A program made the position numbers and the translations under genes. Below, piece after piece: positions 49,096 to 56,886 of a DNA stretch of 64,000 bases. Every line of letters begins with the position of its first letter. The first letter of the stretch is position 1. This DNA comes from Pseudomonas sessilinigenes. GTDB taxonomy: Bacteria > Pseudomonadota > Gammaproteobacteria > Pseudomonadales > Pseudomonadaceae. The stretch spans positions 620,001 through 684,000 of the forward strand of contig NZ_CP027706.1 of NCBI RefSeq assembly GCF_003850565.1, written 5' to 3'. The notes under the pieces are model-generated. The model made no database searches. It was given only the letters and a program-made list of their open reading frames with translations, and was not told the origin of the DNA.

Positions 49096-49238
49096 TACAG
49101 GTCCTGCGGCTCTTTTGGGTGTCGCTCGCACGGATAGTCGGCAGATGAACGGTCCGGTTGCTGCCCGGGGCCGGCCCGGGCATGCTGCGAAACGTTTTTT
49201 TATTGAAATGGCGGCCCGCCCCCAGCAAGGAGAACACC

Positions 49239-50006
49239 ATGACTTCCACTCTGTTCATCACAGGCGCGACTTCCGGTTTTGGCGAGGCCTGTGCCCGGCG
49301 CTTTGCCGAGGCCGGCTGGTCGCTGGTGCTGACCGGTCGTCGCCAGGATCGCCTCGATGCCCTATGCGCGGAGCTCTCCAAGCAGACCGAGGTCCATGGC
49401 CTGGTGCTCGACGTACGGGATCGCAAGGCCATGGAGGATGCCATCGCCAACCTGCCGCCATCCTTTGCCAAGCTGCGCGGGTTGATCAATAACGCTGGCC
49501 TGGCCCTGGGTGCGGACCCTGCGCCCAAGTGTGAGCTGGACGACTGGGACACCATGGTCGACACCAACATCAAGGGCCTGATGTACAGCACTCGCCTGCT
49601 GCTGCCACGGCTGATCGCCCATGGTCGCGGTGCCGGAATCGTCAACCTGGGCTCCGTCGCCGGTAACTATCCCTACCCCGGCAGCCACGTGTATGGCGGC
49701 ACCAAGGCCTTCGTCAAGCAGTTCTCCCTGAGCCTGCGCTGCGACCTGCAGGGCACCGGCGTGCGGGTGACCAATATCGAGCCTGGCCTGTGCGAAAGCG
49801 AGTTCTCGCTGGTGCGCTTTGGCGGTGACCAGGCCCGTTATGACGCCACCTACGCCGGCGCCGAGCCAATCCAGCCCGAGGACATCGCCGAGACCATCTT
49901 CTGGGTCATGAACACTCCGGCCCACGTCAACATCAACAGCCTGGAACTGATGCCGGTCAGCCAGTCCTGGGCCGGTTTCGCCATCGACCGCAACGCCAAG
50001 GCCTGA
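49239..50006 (+). CDS. SDR-family NAD(P)-dependent oxidoreductase, YdfG type
   Basis: 255 residues. Cofactor site TGATSGFG near 8-15 and NNAGLA; catalytic Ser139, Tyr152 and Lys156 (YGGTK). Similar in layout to E. coli YdfG, which acts on serine-type 3-hydroxy acids and malonic semialdehyde, but the substrate is not certain. AAGGAG seven bases before ATG 49239 sets the start. Stands alone after the DnaA-box region. Confidence 0.9.
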   Translation: MTSTLFITGATSGFGEACARRFAEAGWSLVLTGRRQDRLDALCAELSKQTEVHGLVLDVRDRKAMEDAIANLPPSFAKLRGLINNAGLALGADPAPKCELDDWDTMVDTNIKGLMYSTRLLLPRLIAHGRGAGIVNLGSVAGNYPYPGSHVYGGTKAFVKQFSLSLRCDLQGTGVRVTNIEPGLCESEFSLVRFGGDQARYDATYAGAEPIQPEDIAETIFWVMNTPAHVNINSLELMPVSQSWAGFAIDRNAKA

Positions 50007-50044
50007 CCTGTCACGGCGCAGTTTCGCGGGCAGTGCACTGCACT

Positions 50045-50095
50045 CCTGTAGCCGCTGCTGAGCTGGCGAAGCTGCGCCAAGGTCCGCAGGACCTT
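50045..50095. repeat. REP-like palindromic element with second hairpin
   Basis: 50045-50078 has the CCTGTAGCCGCTGC-type sequence of Pseudomonas repetitive extragenic palindromes, with CTGCTGAGCTGGCGAAGCTGCG foldable. Immediately after, AAGGTCC (50079-50085) pairs with GGACCTT (50089-50095). Located between the SDR and CDF genes. Confidence 0.65.
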
Positions 50096-50115
50096 CCATG
50101 ACGCTCATGATCATG

Positions 50116-50147
50116 CCCCTGCGATCGGACCAACCGCTTCGCAGGGG
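50116..50147. repeat. Inverted repeat, possible part of the same REP cluster
   Basis: CCCCTGCGA (50116-50124) pairs with TCGCAGGGG (50139-50147) around a 14-base loop. It follows the REP-like element by 20 bp. Confidence 0.55.
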
Positions 50148-50281
50148 GGGCGGTCGCACTCGGAAATATATAGGCTGATTCGTTTCAGCTTGTCGAAGCC
50201 GAAGCACGCTAGAATTCCTCCCCTAAATTTGTATTGCCGCAGCAATAGAGGCGGTGTTTGCCAAGTTCCGTGGGAGGAATC

Positions 50282-51187
50282 GTGAGTAACCGAGGTGAGC
50301 AGGCTCTGCTCAAGCAATCGACCGTACTGATGTTCGCCGTGGCGATCGCCGGTATCGTCACGGGTTTTGTTTCTGGTGCCCAATCCATCCTGTTCGATGG
50401 TTTCTTTTCCCTGATCGCGACCTTCATCAAGGTGCTGATGTTGATCACCGCCAGGCTGATTACCAAGCCGGGCAACGAGCGTTTCCAGTTCGGTTTCTGG
50501 CACCTGGAGCCCATGGTGCTGTTGATCGAGGGCAGCTTCCTGCTACTGATCGCCATCTACGCCTTTCTCAACGGCGTGTTCGGCATTATCAACGGCGGCC
50601 GTGAGATCGAGCTGGGCCTGGTGATCGTCTATGCCGCGGTGTTCACCGTGGTGGAGTTCGCCTACTTCTTCTACGTGCGCCATCGCAACCGCAAGCTCAA
50701 GTCGTCGCTGATCCAGTTCGACAACATCAGCTGGCTGGTGGACGCCATGCTCTCGGTGGGGCTGCTGGTGAGCTTCGTCAGTGCCTTGCTGCTCAAGCAC
50801 TATGGCCATGGCCAATGGGCGGTGTATGTCGACCCGATGATCCTGATCGTGCTGGCCCTGAGCATGCTGGCGCCGGCCCTGAAGATCCTGCGCCCGGCCC
50901 TGCGCGAGGTGCTGGGTATCGCGCCCGACCAGCTGGACGAGACGGTACGCACAGTGATGGAGCAGGCCAAGGCCACCCATGGTTTCGAGGACTACGTCAG
51001 CTATGTGCAGAAGCACGGACGGGCGCGCTTCATCGAAATCCACGTGGTATTGCCAGCCGATTACCCGCTACGCGATGTGGCGACCCTGGACCGCATGCGT
51101 GAGGACATCTCCAGCCAACTGGGAGGGGCCGATAGCGCACGCTGGCTGACCATCAGCTTCACCGGGGATCGCAAGTGGATTGCCTGA
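50282..51187 (+). CDS. Cation diffusion facilitator (CDF) family transporter
   Basis: 301 residues. About six membrane helices to residue 205, with Asp-containing metal sites in helices 2 and 5 (LFDGFFSL near 36-43, NISWLVDAML near 150-159), then a cytoplasmic C-terminal domain about 215-300. CDF proteins export divalent metals such as Zn, Fe or Mn in exchange for protons; the metal cannot be told here. Start is GTG 50282, four bases after GGGAGGA at 50272-50278. Confidence 0.88.
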   Translation: MSNRGEQALLKQSTVLMFAVAIAGIVTGFVSGAQSILFDGFFSLIATFIKVLMLITARLITKPGNERFQFGFWHLEPMVLLIEGSFLLLIAIYAFLNGVFGIINGGREIELGLVIVYAAVFTVVEFAYFFYVRHRNRKLKSSLIQFDNISWLVDAMLSVGLLVSFVSALLLKHYGHGQWAVYVDPMILIVLALSMLAPALKILRPALREVLGIAPDQLDETVRTVMEQAKATHGFEDYVSYVQKHGRARFIEIHVVLPADYPLRDVATLDRMREDISSQLGGADSARWLTISFTGDRKWIA

Positions 51188-51212
51188 GTGGTCCCCATGC
51201 CAGGCAGGGGCT

Positions 51213-52352
51213 TCAGCCGAAGTAGCCGGCCAGCCCCTGATAACAGGTGGCCAGGTGATAAGGCGTGGTCGAGGGCATGTCCCGGCGGCTGACCGCGCCA
51301 CCTGCATCCAGGCACTCATGCCAACCACCGGCATGCAGGAACTTGCCTTGCAGCGCCTGCAGCTGGCGCTTCAGGGCGGCTTGGCCATCGGGGCGCAAGG
51401 TCAGGGCCCGCAGGTACTCGGCCTGGGCCCAGATACGCTGGGTGGCATCCTTGGGGGCGGCCTGGGGCGGTAGTTCGAGCATGGCGCACACGGCGCCGCT
51501 CTGCGGATCGACCCCCATCTGCTCGGTAAAGGCGAACGCCCGTTCCAGGGAGGTTTGCAGCGCCGTTTCACGCAGCAGCGATGACGAGGCGAGCAGGAAG
51601 TACCACTCGAACTGATGCCCCGGCTCGAACCAGTTATCCACAGTGCCCAGCGGCTTTTCCATCATCACGCCATGCTGCGGATCGATGAAGCACCGTTGCA
51701 TGCCCTGGCACAGCTCGAGCAAGGCTTCCTGCACTGCCTGGTCATCCCGGGCGGCGAGGGTGGCGAGGAAGGCCTCGGCCAGGTGCATCAATGGATTCTG
51801 CAGTGGGCCCGAGCCCAGGGAAGACCAGTCCTCGTCGAGAGTGGCCTCGTAGAGGCCATCGTCCCGGGCAAAACGCCGGGCCACCACTGCCAGGGCGGCG
51901 TCGAGCGTCGATTCCACCAGGGGCTCGCGGACCTTGGCCCAATAGTGGGCACAGGCGAACACGATGAACGCGTGGGTATAGAGATCCTTGCGACGATCCA
52001 GTGGTGCCCCTTGCGGGTCGATGCTGTAGAACCAGCCGCCGTGCTCGGCATCATGGAAATGCCGCTGCAAGGAACGGAACAGCGCCGCGGCGCGCTCCTG
52101 GGCGAAGGGGGCGGCGGCATCGCCGATCAGTTGGGAAAATACGTACAACTGCCGGGCGCAGGCCATGGCCCGATAGCGTTGGGGCGGCAAGGGGCGATGT
52201 TCGGCATCCAGCGCTTCGAAAGGCAACGCCAGCTGCGGATTCCAGCCCGGGCCCTGCCACAGGGGCACGATCACCTGCTGGAAGTGCTGCTGCACGGATT
52301 GGAACAGCGCATTGGCGTCGGGCGAGGAGGCGGGGTGGGATACATCGGGCAT
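51213..52352 (-). CDS. AGE-family sugar epimerase/isomerase
   Basis: 379 residues with the alternating helices of an (alpha/alpha)6 barrel and many His and Trp residues. RKDLYTHAFIVFACAHYW, NPLMHLAEAFLATL and WFEPGHQFEWYFLL are characteristic of N-acylglucosamine 2-epimerase relatives, including mannose isomerase and cellobiose epimerase. Which sugar it acts on is unclear. 113 bp downstream of the hupE/ureJ gene on the same strand; a functional link with urease is unlikely. Confidence 0.85.
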   Translation of the reverse strand: MPDVSHPASSPDANALFQSVQQHFQQVIVPLWQGPGWNPQLALPFEALDAEHRPLPPQRYRAMACARQLYVFSQLIGDAAAPFAQERAAALFRSLQRHFHDAEHGGWFYSIDPQGAPLDRRKDLYTHAFIVFACAHYWAKVREPLVESTLDAALAVVARRFARDDGLYEATLDEDWSSLGSGPLQNPLMHLAEAFLATLAARDDQAVQEALLELCQGMQRCFIDPQHGVMMEKPLGTVDNWFEPGHQFEWYFLLASSSLLRETALQTSLERAFAFTEQMGVDPQSGAVCAMLELPPQAAPKDATQRIWAQAEYLRALTLRPDGQAALKRQLQALQGKFLHAGGWHECLDAGGAVSRRDMPSTTPYHLATCYQGLAGYFG

Positions 52353-52465
52353 TGGCTGGCGTCGTCACGGCAGGTTTGAATGCGCGACATGTTAGCAGAG
52401 AAGGCCACCCCGATTGCCTCCTGCGTCGCAGCCGCTCGCTCCGGCTGGCGCAGGAGGAGGGCCGG

Positions 52466-53038
52466 TCAGCCTGCCAGCAGCCATACACCGGCTGCGGCAG
52501 AGAGCGCGCCGGCGATGCGTACCAATGGCGCGGCAGCCTGGGGCAATGTCCGAACCACGGCATAGCCCACTGCGTGCAAGGCTGCGGTGGCGGCAACGAA
52601 CCCGGCAGCATAGGCCCAGGGGCTGGACATCTCCGGCAGCTCCAGGCCATGGGCTACGCCGTGGAACAAGGCGAACAGCGCGGTGGCGGCCACCGCCAGC
52701 GCCAGCGGCGGGCGTACGGCGAGGGCGACCGCCAGGCCCAGGGCCAGCACCGAAGCCGCGATTCCACTCTCCAGGGCGGGCAGGTCCAGGCCGGCGAAGC
52801 CCAGCAGGCCTCCGATCAGCATGGTGGCGACGAAGGTGCAGGGCAGTGCCCAGCGTGCCGCTCCCTGCTGTTGGGCGGCCCACAGGCCGACGGCGAGCAT
52901 CGCCAGCAGGTGGTCGAGGCCGCCGATGGGATGGCCAATGCCGGCCATCAGGCCGTTGTCGCCGTGACCGGGGTGGGCCAGGGCCAGGGTGGGAGCCAAC
53001 AACAGGGCCAGGGCCGCGAGAATGCGTTGGAGGGTCAT
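52466..53038 (-). CDS. HupE/UreJ family protein
   Basis: 190-residue membrane protein. Signal-like first helix (1-21), a mature N-terminus HPGHGDN with metal-binding potential, GHPIGGLDHLLAML near 35-48 (conserved His and Asp), and five to six further helices. HupE/UreJ proteins are nickel or cobalt permeases of hydrogenase and urease clusters. Its place directly after ureG (36 bp) points to nickel supply for urease. Confidence 0.88.
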   Translation of the reverse strand: MTLQRILAALALLLAPTLALAHPGHGDNGLMAGIGHPIGGLDHLLAMLAVGLWAAQQQGAARWALPCTFVATMLIGGLLGFAGLDLPALESGIAASVLALGLAVALAVRPPLALAVAATALFALFHGVAHGLELPEMSSPWAYAAGFVAATAALHAVGYAVVRTLPQAAAPLVRIAGALSAAAGVWLLAG

Positions 53039-53074
53039 GGGGCGCTTTCCTTTTCGAGTATCGAGTGGGTGGAG

Positions 53075-53689
53075 TCAGGCGGCGGTCAGCAGGCCCTGGC
53101 GTTCGATGAAGGCGATGATGTCCGCCAGGCCCTGGCCGGTTTTCTGGTTGCTGAAGACGAATGGCTTGCCGCCACGCATGCGCTGGGTATCGCTGTTCAT
53201 CATGTCCAGGGATGCGCCGACCAGCGGCGCCAGGTCGATCTTGTTGATCACCAGCAGGTCGGACTTGCAGATTCCCGGGCCGCCCTTGCGCGGTAGCTTG
53301 TCGCCGGCCGAAACATCGATGACGTAAATGGTCAGGTCCGAGAGTTCCGGGCTGAAGGTGGCCGAGAGGTTATCGCCGCCGGACTCCACCAGGATCAGGT
53401 CCAGCCCCGGGAAGCGGCGGTTCAGCTGATCCACGGCCTCCAGGTTGATCGATGCGTCCTCGCGAATGGCGGTGTGTGGGCAGCCGCCGGTTTCCACGCC
53501 GATGATGCGCTCCGGGGCCAGGGCCTGGTTGCGCACCAGGAAATCGGCGTCTTCGCGGGTATAGATATCGTTAGTCACCACCGCCAGGTTGTAGCGCTCA
53601 CGCAGGGCCAGGCACAGGGCCAGGGTCAGGGCCGTCTTGCCGGAGCCCACCGGGCCGCCGATTCCAACGCGCAAAGGTTGTGTGTTCAT
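53075..53689 (-). CDS. ureG: Urease accessory GTPase UreG
   Basis: 204 residues, exact family length. P-loop GPVGSGKT at 12-19, the nickel-binding Cys-Pro-His motif in ETGGCPHTA near 69-75, NKID (G4). Delivers Ni2+ to apo-urease in the UreEFGD complex. The start MNTQPLRVG at 53689 is preferred over an ATG four codons earlier because it matches the family. Confidence 0.96.
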   Translation of the reverse strand: MNTQPLRVGIGGPVGSGKTALTLALCLALRERYNLAVVTNDIYTREDADFLVRNQALAPERIIGVETGGCPHTAIREDASINLEAVDQLNRRFPGLDLILVESGGDNLSATFSPELSDLTIYVIDVSAGDKLPRKGGPGICKSDLLVINKIDLAPLVGASLDMMNSDTQRMRGGKPFVFSNQKTGQGLADIIAFIERQGLLTAA

Positions 53690-53712
53690 GTGATTCTCCA
53701 AGATGACAGGCC

Positions 53713-54387
53713 CTAGGAACGAAACAGGCGGCTGTACTGGCGCTCATGGGCCATGCTCGCCAGGGACAGGCCGAAGGCGGCGCTGCCGTAGTGATCGGGG
53801 TCGAGGCTGGCGGCCTGCCGCTGGGCCTGCTGCAGCAGTGGTAGCAATTCACTGGTCAGGCGCTGGGCGGCTTGCTGGCCCAGGGGCAGGGTCTTCATCA
53901 GCACCGCCAACTGGTTTTCCAGCCAGCTCCACAGCCAGGCAGCCAGGGCATCGTCAGGCGCGATGTGCCAGGCACGGGCGGCCAGGGCCCAGCCCAGGGC
54001 CAGGTGTGGCTCGTCCAGCTGCGCCAGCAGGCGCCGGGCGTCGGCATCCAGCTCCGGCAGGCCTTCGAGCAGTTGCTTGAGGGAGTAGCCCATCTGCCGA
54101 CTTTCCAGATACAGCTCGCGGGTTTCGCGGCTGGCGCGATGCTCCTCGCAGAGTTGCTGCAGGCGCTCCCAATCCTGCGCATCGGCGGCCCGACAGTGGG
54201 CCAGCAGCAAAGGCGCTTCGAAGCGCGCCAGGTTGAGCAGTAGCTGATCGCCGATCCAGCGTCGGGCGCTGTCCGGATCGCGGACCTGTCGCTGTTCCAC
54301 GGCCATCTCCAGCCCCTGGGAATAGCTGTAGCCACCGATGGGCAGTTGAGGGCTGGCCAGGCGCAGCAGGGCCCATGCCGGATTCAC
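53713..54387 (-). CDS. ureF: Urease accessory protein UreF
   Basis: 224 residues, all helical, beginning near [21 protein letters not shown], the UreF signature. Scaffold for the UreG/UreD activation complex. ATGA overlap with ureE and 23 bp before ureG. Confidence 0.95.
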   Translation of the reverse strand: MNPAWALLRLASPQLPIGGYSYSQGLEMAVEQRQVRDPDSARRWIGDQLLLNLARFEAPLLLAHCRAADAQDWERLQQLCEEHRASRETRELYLESRQMGYSLKQLLEGLPELDADARRLLAQLDEPHLALGWALAARAWHIAPDDALAAWLWSWLENQLAVLMKTLPLGQQAAQRLTSELLPLLQQAQRQAASLDPDHYGSAAFGLSLASMAHERQYSRLFRS

Positions 54388-54884
54388 GGACGGATGCCGA
54401 ACTGATGCAGGCGCGGCGGGTAGTTGAAGTCTGCATCGCCGTGATGCGAGTGGTGGTGCCCGCCGCCATAGGCGCCATGCTCTGGCTGGAAGGGCGCCTC
54501 GAGGGGAGTGGCGTTGGCGCCCAGCTGTTCGAGCATGGCCTTGAGCACGTAGTCATCCAGCAGCCGCAACCAGCCATCGCCCACTTGCAGGGCGACATGG
54601 CGATTCCCCAGGTGGTAGGCCGCGCGCGTCAGCTCGAAGGCATTGTGGCAGGTGACGTGGAGCAGGGTTTCGGCAAGGGCGCAGACCTTGACGATGCGTC
54701 CGTCCTCGGCGACCAGGAACTCGCCATCATGCAAGGGTGGTTGGCCACGCTCCAGGAACAGGCCGACATCTTCACCCGTGGCACTGAAGCAGCGCAGGCG
54801 ACTTTTGCTACGCGCCTCGTAGGTCAGGTGCAGTTCGGCGGACCAGGTGGCCTGGGGGGCGGTTCGGCGGTGGATCACCAGCAT
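54384..54884 (-). CDS. ureE: Urease accessory metallochaperone UreE
   Basis: 166 residues. Peptide-binding N-domain (1-75), nickel-binding ferredoxin-like C-domain with CHN at about 94-96, and a His-rich tail (HGAYGGGHHHSHHGD near 136-150) that binds extra nickel. Hands Ni2+ to UreG. Overlaps ureF by four bases; first gene of ureE-F-G-hupE/ureJ. The structural genes ureABC and ureD are not in the window. Confidence 0.95.
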   Translation of the reverse strand: MLVIHRRTAPQATWSAELHLTYEARSKSRLRCFSATGEDVGLFLERGQPPLHDGEFLVAEDGRIVKVCALAETLLHVTCHNAFELTRAAYHLGNRHVALQVGDGWLRLLDDYVLKAMLEQLGANATPLEAPFQPEHGAYGGGHHHSHHGDADFNYPPRLHQFGIRP

Positions 54885-55154
54885 CGGAAGGCTTCCAGCT
54901 ATGAGCGATGCACAAGCCAGAGCAAGGGCCTTGCCAATCGCTCGGAGAAAAGGAAAACCCCTGGAACTGCGCCTGAAAAAGGGGCAAAACCTTGTTTTAT
55001 CTTGTTACAAATTGATGCGTCGAGCTGATTTATAGCACTGACTTGGTGCGCTGCAAATGTTTTTGCGGCAATCCGGTGCCGATCTTGCGGGCAGGCGAAA
55101 AGGCCCGTTCCAGAGCGGGGAGCATTCGTTTGGCGACGTTGCCGGGGTGGGGCG

Positions 55155-55787
55155 TTACTCGGTGCTGCCCAAGCCGTTCCAGTGCTTGAGCCCGATGAAG
55201 ATGAAGCGCAGTTGCTGGGTCATCTTCGCTTGGGGCGTGAGGTGTTCAGGCAAGGCCTGGGGCGGCGGATCGATGATGTCCGGCAGCGTGGCGAACACGC
55301 TCTTGACCACCAGGTCGGCCATGACGCTGAGGTCGGCGGCATCGAGGTGTTGCAGCTTGGGCATCAGGCCCAGGTCGGCGGACAGGTCCGAGCTGATGTT
55401 TTCCCGCAGGCTGGCGATGGCTTGGCGTACCGGCAGCGAGCCGCCGTATTGCTCGCGGGCGAGAAACAGGAATTGCACGCGCTTGGCTTCCACTACATCG
55501 AGAAAGATCCGTACCGAGGCGTCGATGATGCCGCCCATGACGAATTCGTTATGGCGGACCAGGCGGATGGTTTCACGGAAGGTCTGGCCCACTTCGCTGA
55601 CCAGTTCCAGGCCCAGTTGGTCCATATCGCTGAAGTGTCGGTAGAACCCGGTGGGGACGATGCCGGCGGCTTTCGCCACTTCCCGCAGGCTCAGGCTGCC
55701 GAAGCCTCGGCCACCTTCCATCAAATGCCTGGCGGCATCCATCAGGGCATTGCGGGTCTGTTGCTTCTGTTCGGCACGGGGCAGCAT
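55155..55787 (-). CDS. desT: TetR-family fatty-acid desaturation regulator DesT
   Basis: 210 residues. TetR helix-turn-helix about 10-55 (EQKQQTRNALMDAARHLMEGG, SLSLREVAKAAGIVPTGFYRHF) and a ligand-binding domain that closely follows P. aeruginosa DesT as I remember it (FLFLAREQYGGSLPVRQAIASLR, LRFIFIGLKHWNGLGS). DesT senses the saturated to unsaturated acyl-CoA ratio and represses desaturase genes. A 30-codon N-terminal extension of the frame is rejected. The desaturase genes normally beside it are absent here; ureE follows after 270 bp. Confidence 0.9.
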   Translation of the reverse strand: MLPRAEQKQQTRNALMDAARHLMEGGRGFGSLSLREVAKAAGIVPTGFYRHFSDMDQLGLELVSEVGQTFRETIRLVRHNEFVMGGIIDASVRIFLDVVEAKRVQFLFLAREQYGGSLPVRQAIASLRENISSDLSADLGLMPKLQHLDAADLSVMADLVVKSVFATLPDIIDPPPQALPEHLTPQAKMTQQLRFIFIGLKHWNGLGSTE

Positions 55788-55904
55788 CGGCGAGGAAATT
55801 CTTTGCTCGGGGAGAGCGGGGCACTCTAGCAAATCAACTTTGCCGGAGTCGAACTGGCGTCGAGCCAGGGCAGGCAAGGGCTGGAGTCAGCCTCTTGAAA
55901 AGTC

Positions 55905-55934
55905 AAAAGCCCGATCCAGGGACCGGGCTTTTTT
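55905..55934 (-). terminator. Terminator of the repeat-protein gene
   Basis: AAAAGCCCG (55905-55913) with CGGGCTTTT (55924-55932), a 10-base loop and a T-run on either strand; 17 bp after the repeat-gene stop on the minus strand. Confidence 0.82.
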
Positions 55935-55950
55935 CTGGGCCACCATGGCC

Positions 55951-56502
55951 TCAGCTCGCAGCTTGATGACGTTCGGCCAGGCGATCGGCACCGCCTTCGG
56001 CAACGGTCTGGCCTTGTGGGGTACGGCTGTAGCCATCTTCGACCAGGCCTTTTTCTTCCAGGCGATCACGGCCACCTTCGGCAACGGTCTGGCCCTGTGG
56101 GGTGCGGCTGTAGCCATCTTCGACCAGGCCTTTTTCTTCCAGGCGATCACGGCCGCCTTCGGCAACGGTCTGGCCTTGTGGGGTGCGGCTGTAGCCATCT
56201 TCGACCAGGCCTTTCTCTTCCAGGCGATCACGGCCGCCTTCAGCTACGTTTTGACCTTGAGGGGTGCGATCGTAGCCATCTTCGGCAACGTTCTGGCCCT
56301 GTGGAGTACGGTCATAGCCATCGGCTGCGACTTTGTCGTTGCGTTCGATCAGGCGATCCGAGCCACCTTCGGCCAGGGTCTGGGTGAACACGCTGCTGTG
56401 GCTGGCCTGGATTTGCGGAGTCGCTTGTTCAGCGGCAGGCAGGGCAAAGGCGTTGGCGGCCAGGATCGATAAGGTCAAGCTTAAAAGGATGTGGCGTTTC
56501 AT
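55951..56502 (-). CDS. Exported tandem-repeat protein of unknown function
   Basis: 183 residues from ATG 56500-56502. Signal peptide about 1-20 (MKRHILLSLTLSILAANAFA). The remainder is almost wholly alternating repeats: a 13-residue unit AEGGRDRLEEKGL and a 14-residue unit VEDGYSRTPQGQTV, giving three near-identical 27-residue pairs plus diverged copies at both ends. Rich in Gly, Arg, Asp and Glu, with no Cys. No domain recognised; I recall similar Pseudomonas proteins carrying the unsupported label phage infection protein. Periplasmic or secreted location is inferred from the signal peptide. Transcribed alone, with a terminator downstream. The 33-codon upstream extension of the frame is rejected. 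Confidence 0.82.
   Translation of the reverse strand: MKRHILLSLTLSILAANAFALPAAEQATPQIQASHSSVFTQTLAEGGSDRLIERNDKVAADGYDRTPQGQNVAEDGYDRTPQGQNVAEGGRDRLEEKGLVEDGYSRTPQGQTVAEGGRDRLEEKGLVEDGYSRTPQGQTVAEGGRDRLEEKGLVEDGYSRTPQGQTVAEGGADRLAERHQAAS
55996..56322. repeat. Tandem 81-bp repeats inside the exported repeat-protein gene
   Basis: Three 81-bp units start at 55996, 56077 and 56158, each beginning TTCGGCAACGGTCTGGCC on the + strand and nearly identical, followed by two 42-bp partial units at 56239 and 56281. The 81-bp unit is a 42-bp plus a 39-bp module. High identity at synonymous positions suggests recent expansion or ongoing copy-number change. Confidence 0.92.
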
Positions 56503-56886
56503 GATCGGTTGCTCCGTGGGAGGGCGAAAAATTGGGTACGGAGCTAATGTTACCGCCACAAAATCGATATAAAAGTTCATAAACACAATGATGATAATCA
56601 ACAGAATTGATTGTTTGCCTCTGAGGCTCTAGCCCGGGCTTCTTCGCTGGCGGGGTCTTGCACTGGAGTGGGTAGTTTCGACTCACTGATGCGCCAGGGA
56701 GGGGCAAAAGTCGGTAACACATGGTTGTCCGAATGGTCAGAAATCGATGCTTTTTCTCCTGTTCGGGCGTTTCGATTAAACCTGGGCAGGGTTTGTCAGT
56801 CGTAGTTTCACGGCCACCGGTTTTCCAGTGGCGTTTCACCTATGCGTCGTGGTTGGGCGCTCAGTTGTCATCAGGAGCCTCGTGCA
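56503..56886. other. Divergent promoter region, no gene seen
   Basis: 384 bp between the repeat-protein gene and the AsmA-type gene, which point away from each other. No frame with a ribosome-binding site. The part nearest the repeat gene (56530-56610) is AT-rich and includes TGATAATCA at 56592-56600, the core of a Fur-like site, but the flanks match poorly (about 13 of 19). Confidence 0.5.

Noticed and set aside
48856..49137. 93-codon frame inside the DnaA-box region
   Set aside because: No ribosome-binding site, biased Cys/Arg/Gly composition, no family resemblance.
51634..51642. Isolated DnaA boxes at 51634 and 60899
   Set aside because: Single copies within coding sequence of the AGE-family and azoreductase genes; background level.
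56587..56605. Fur-like site upstream of the repeat-protein gene
   Set aside because: Core TGATAATCA is good, but total match of about 13/19 is weak without expression data.
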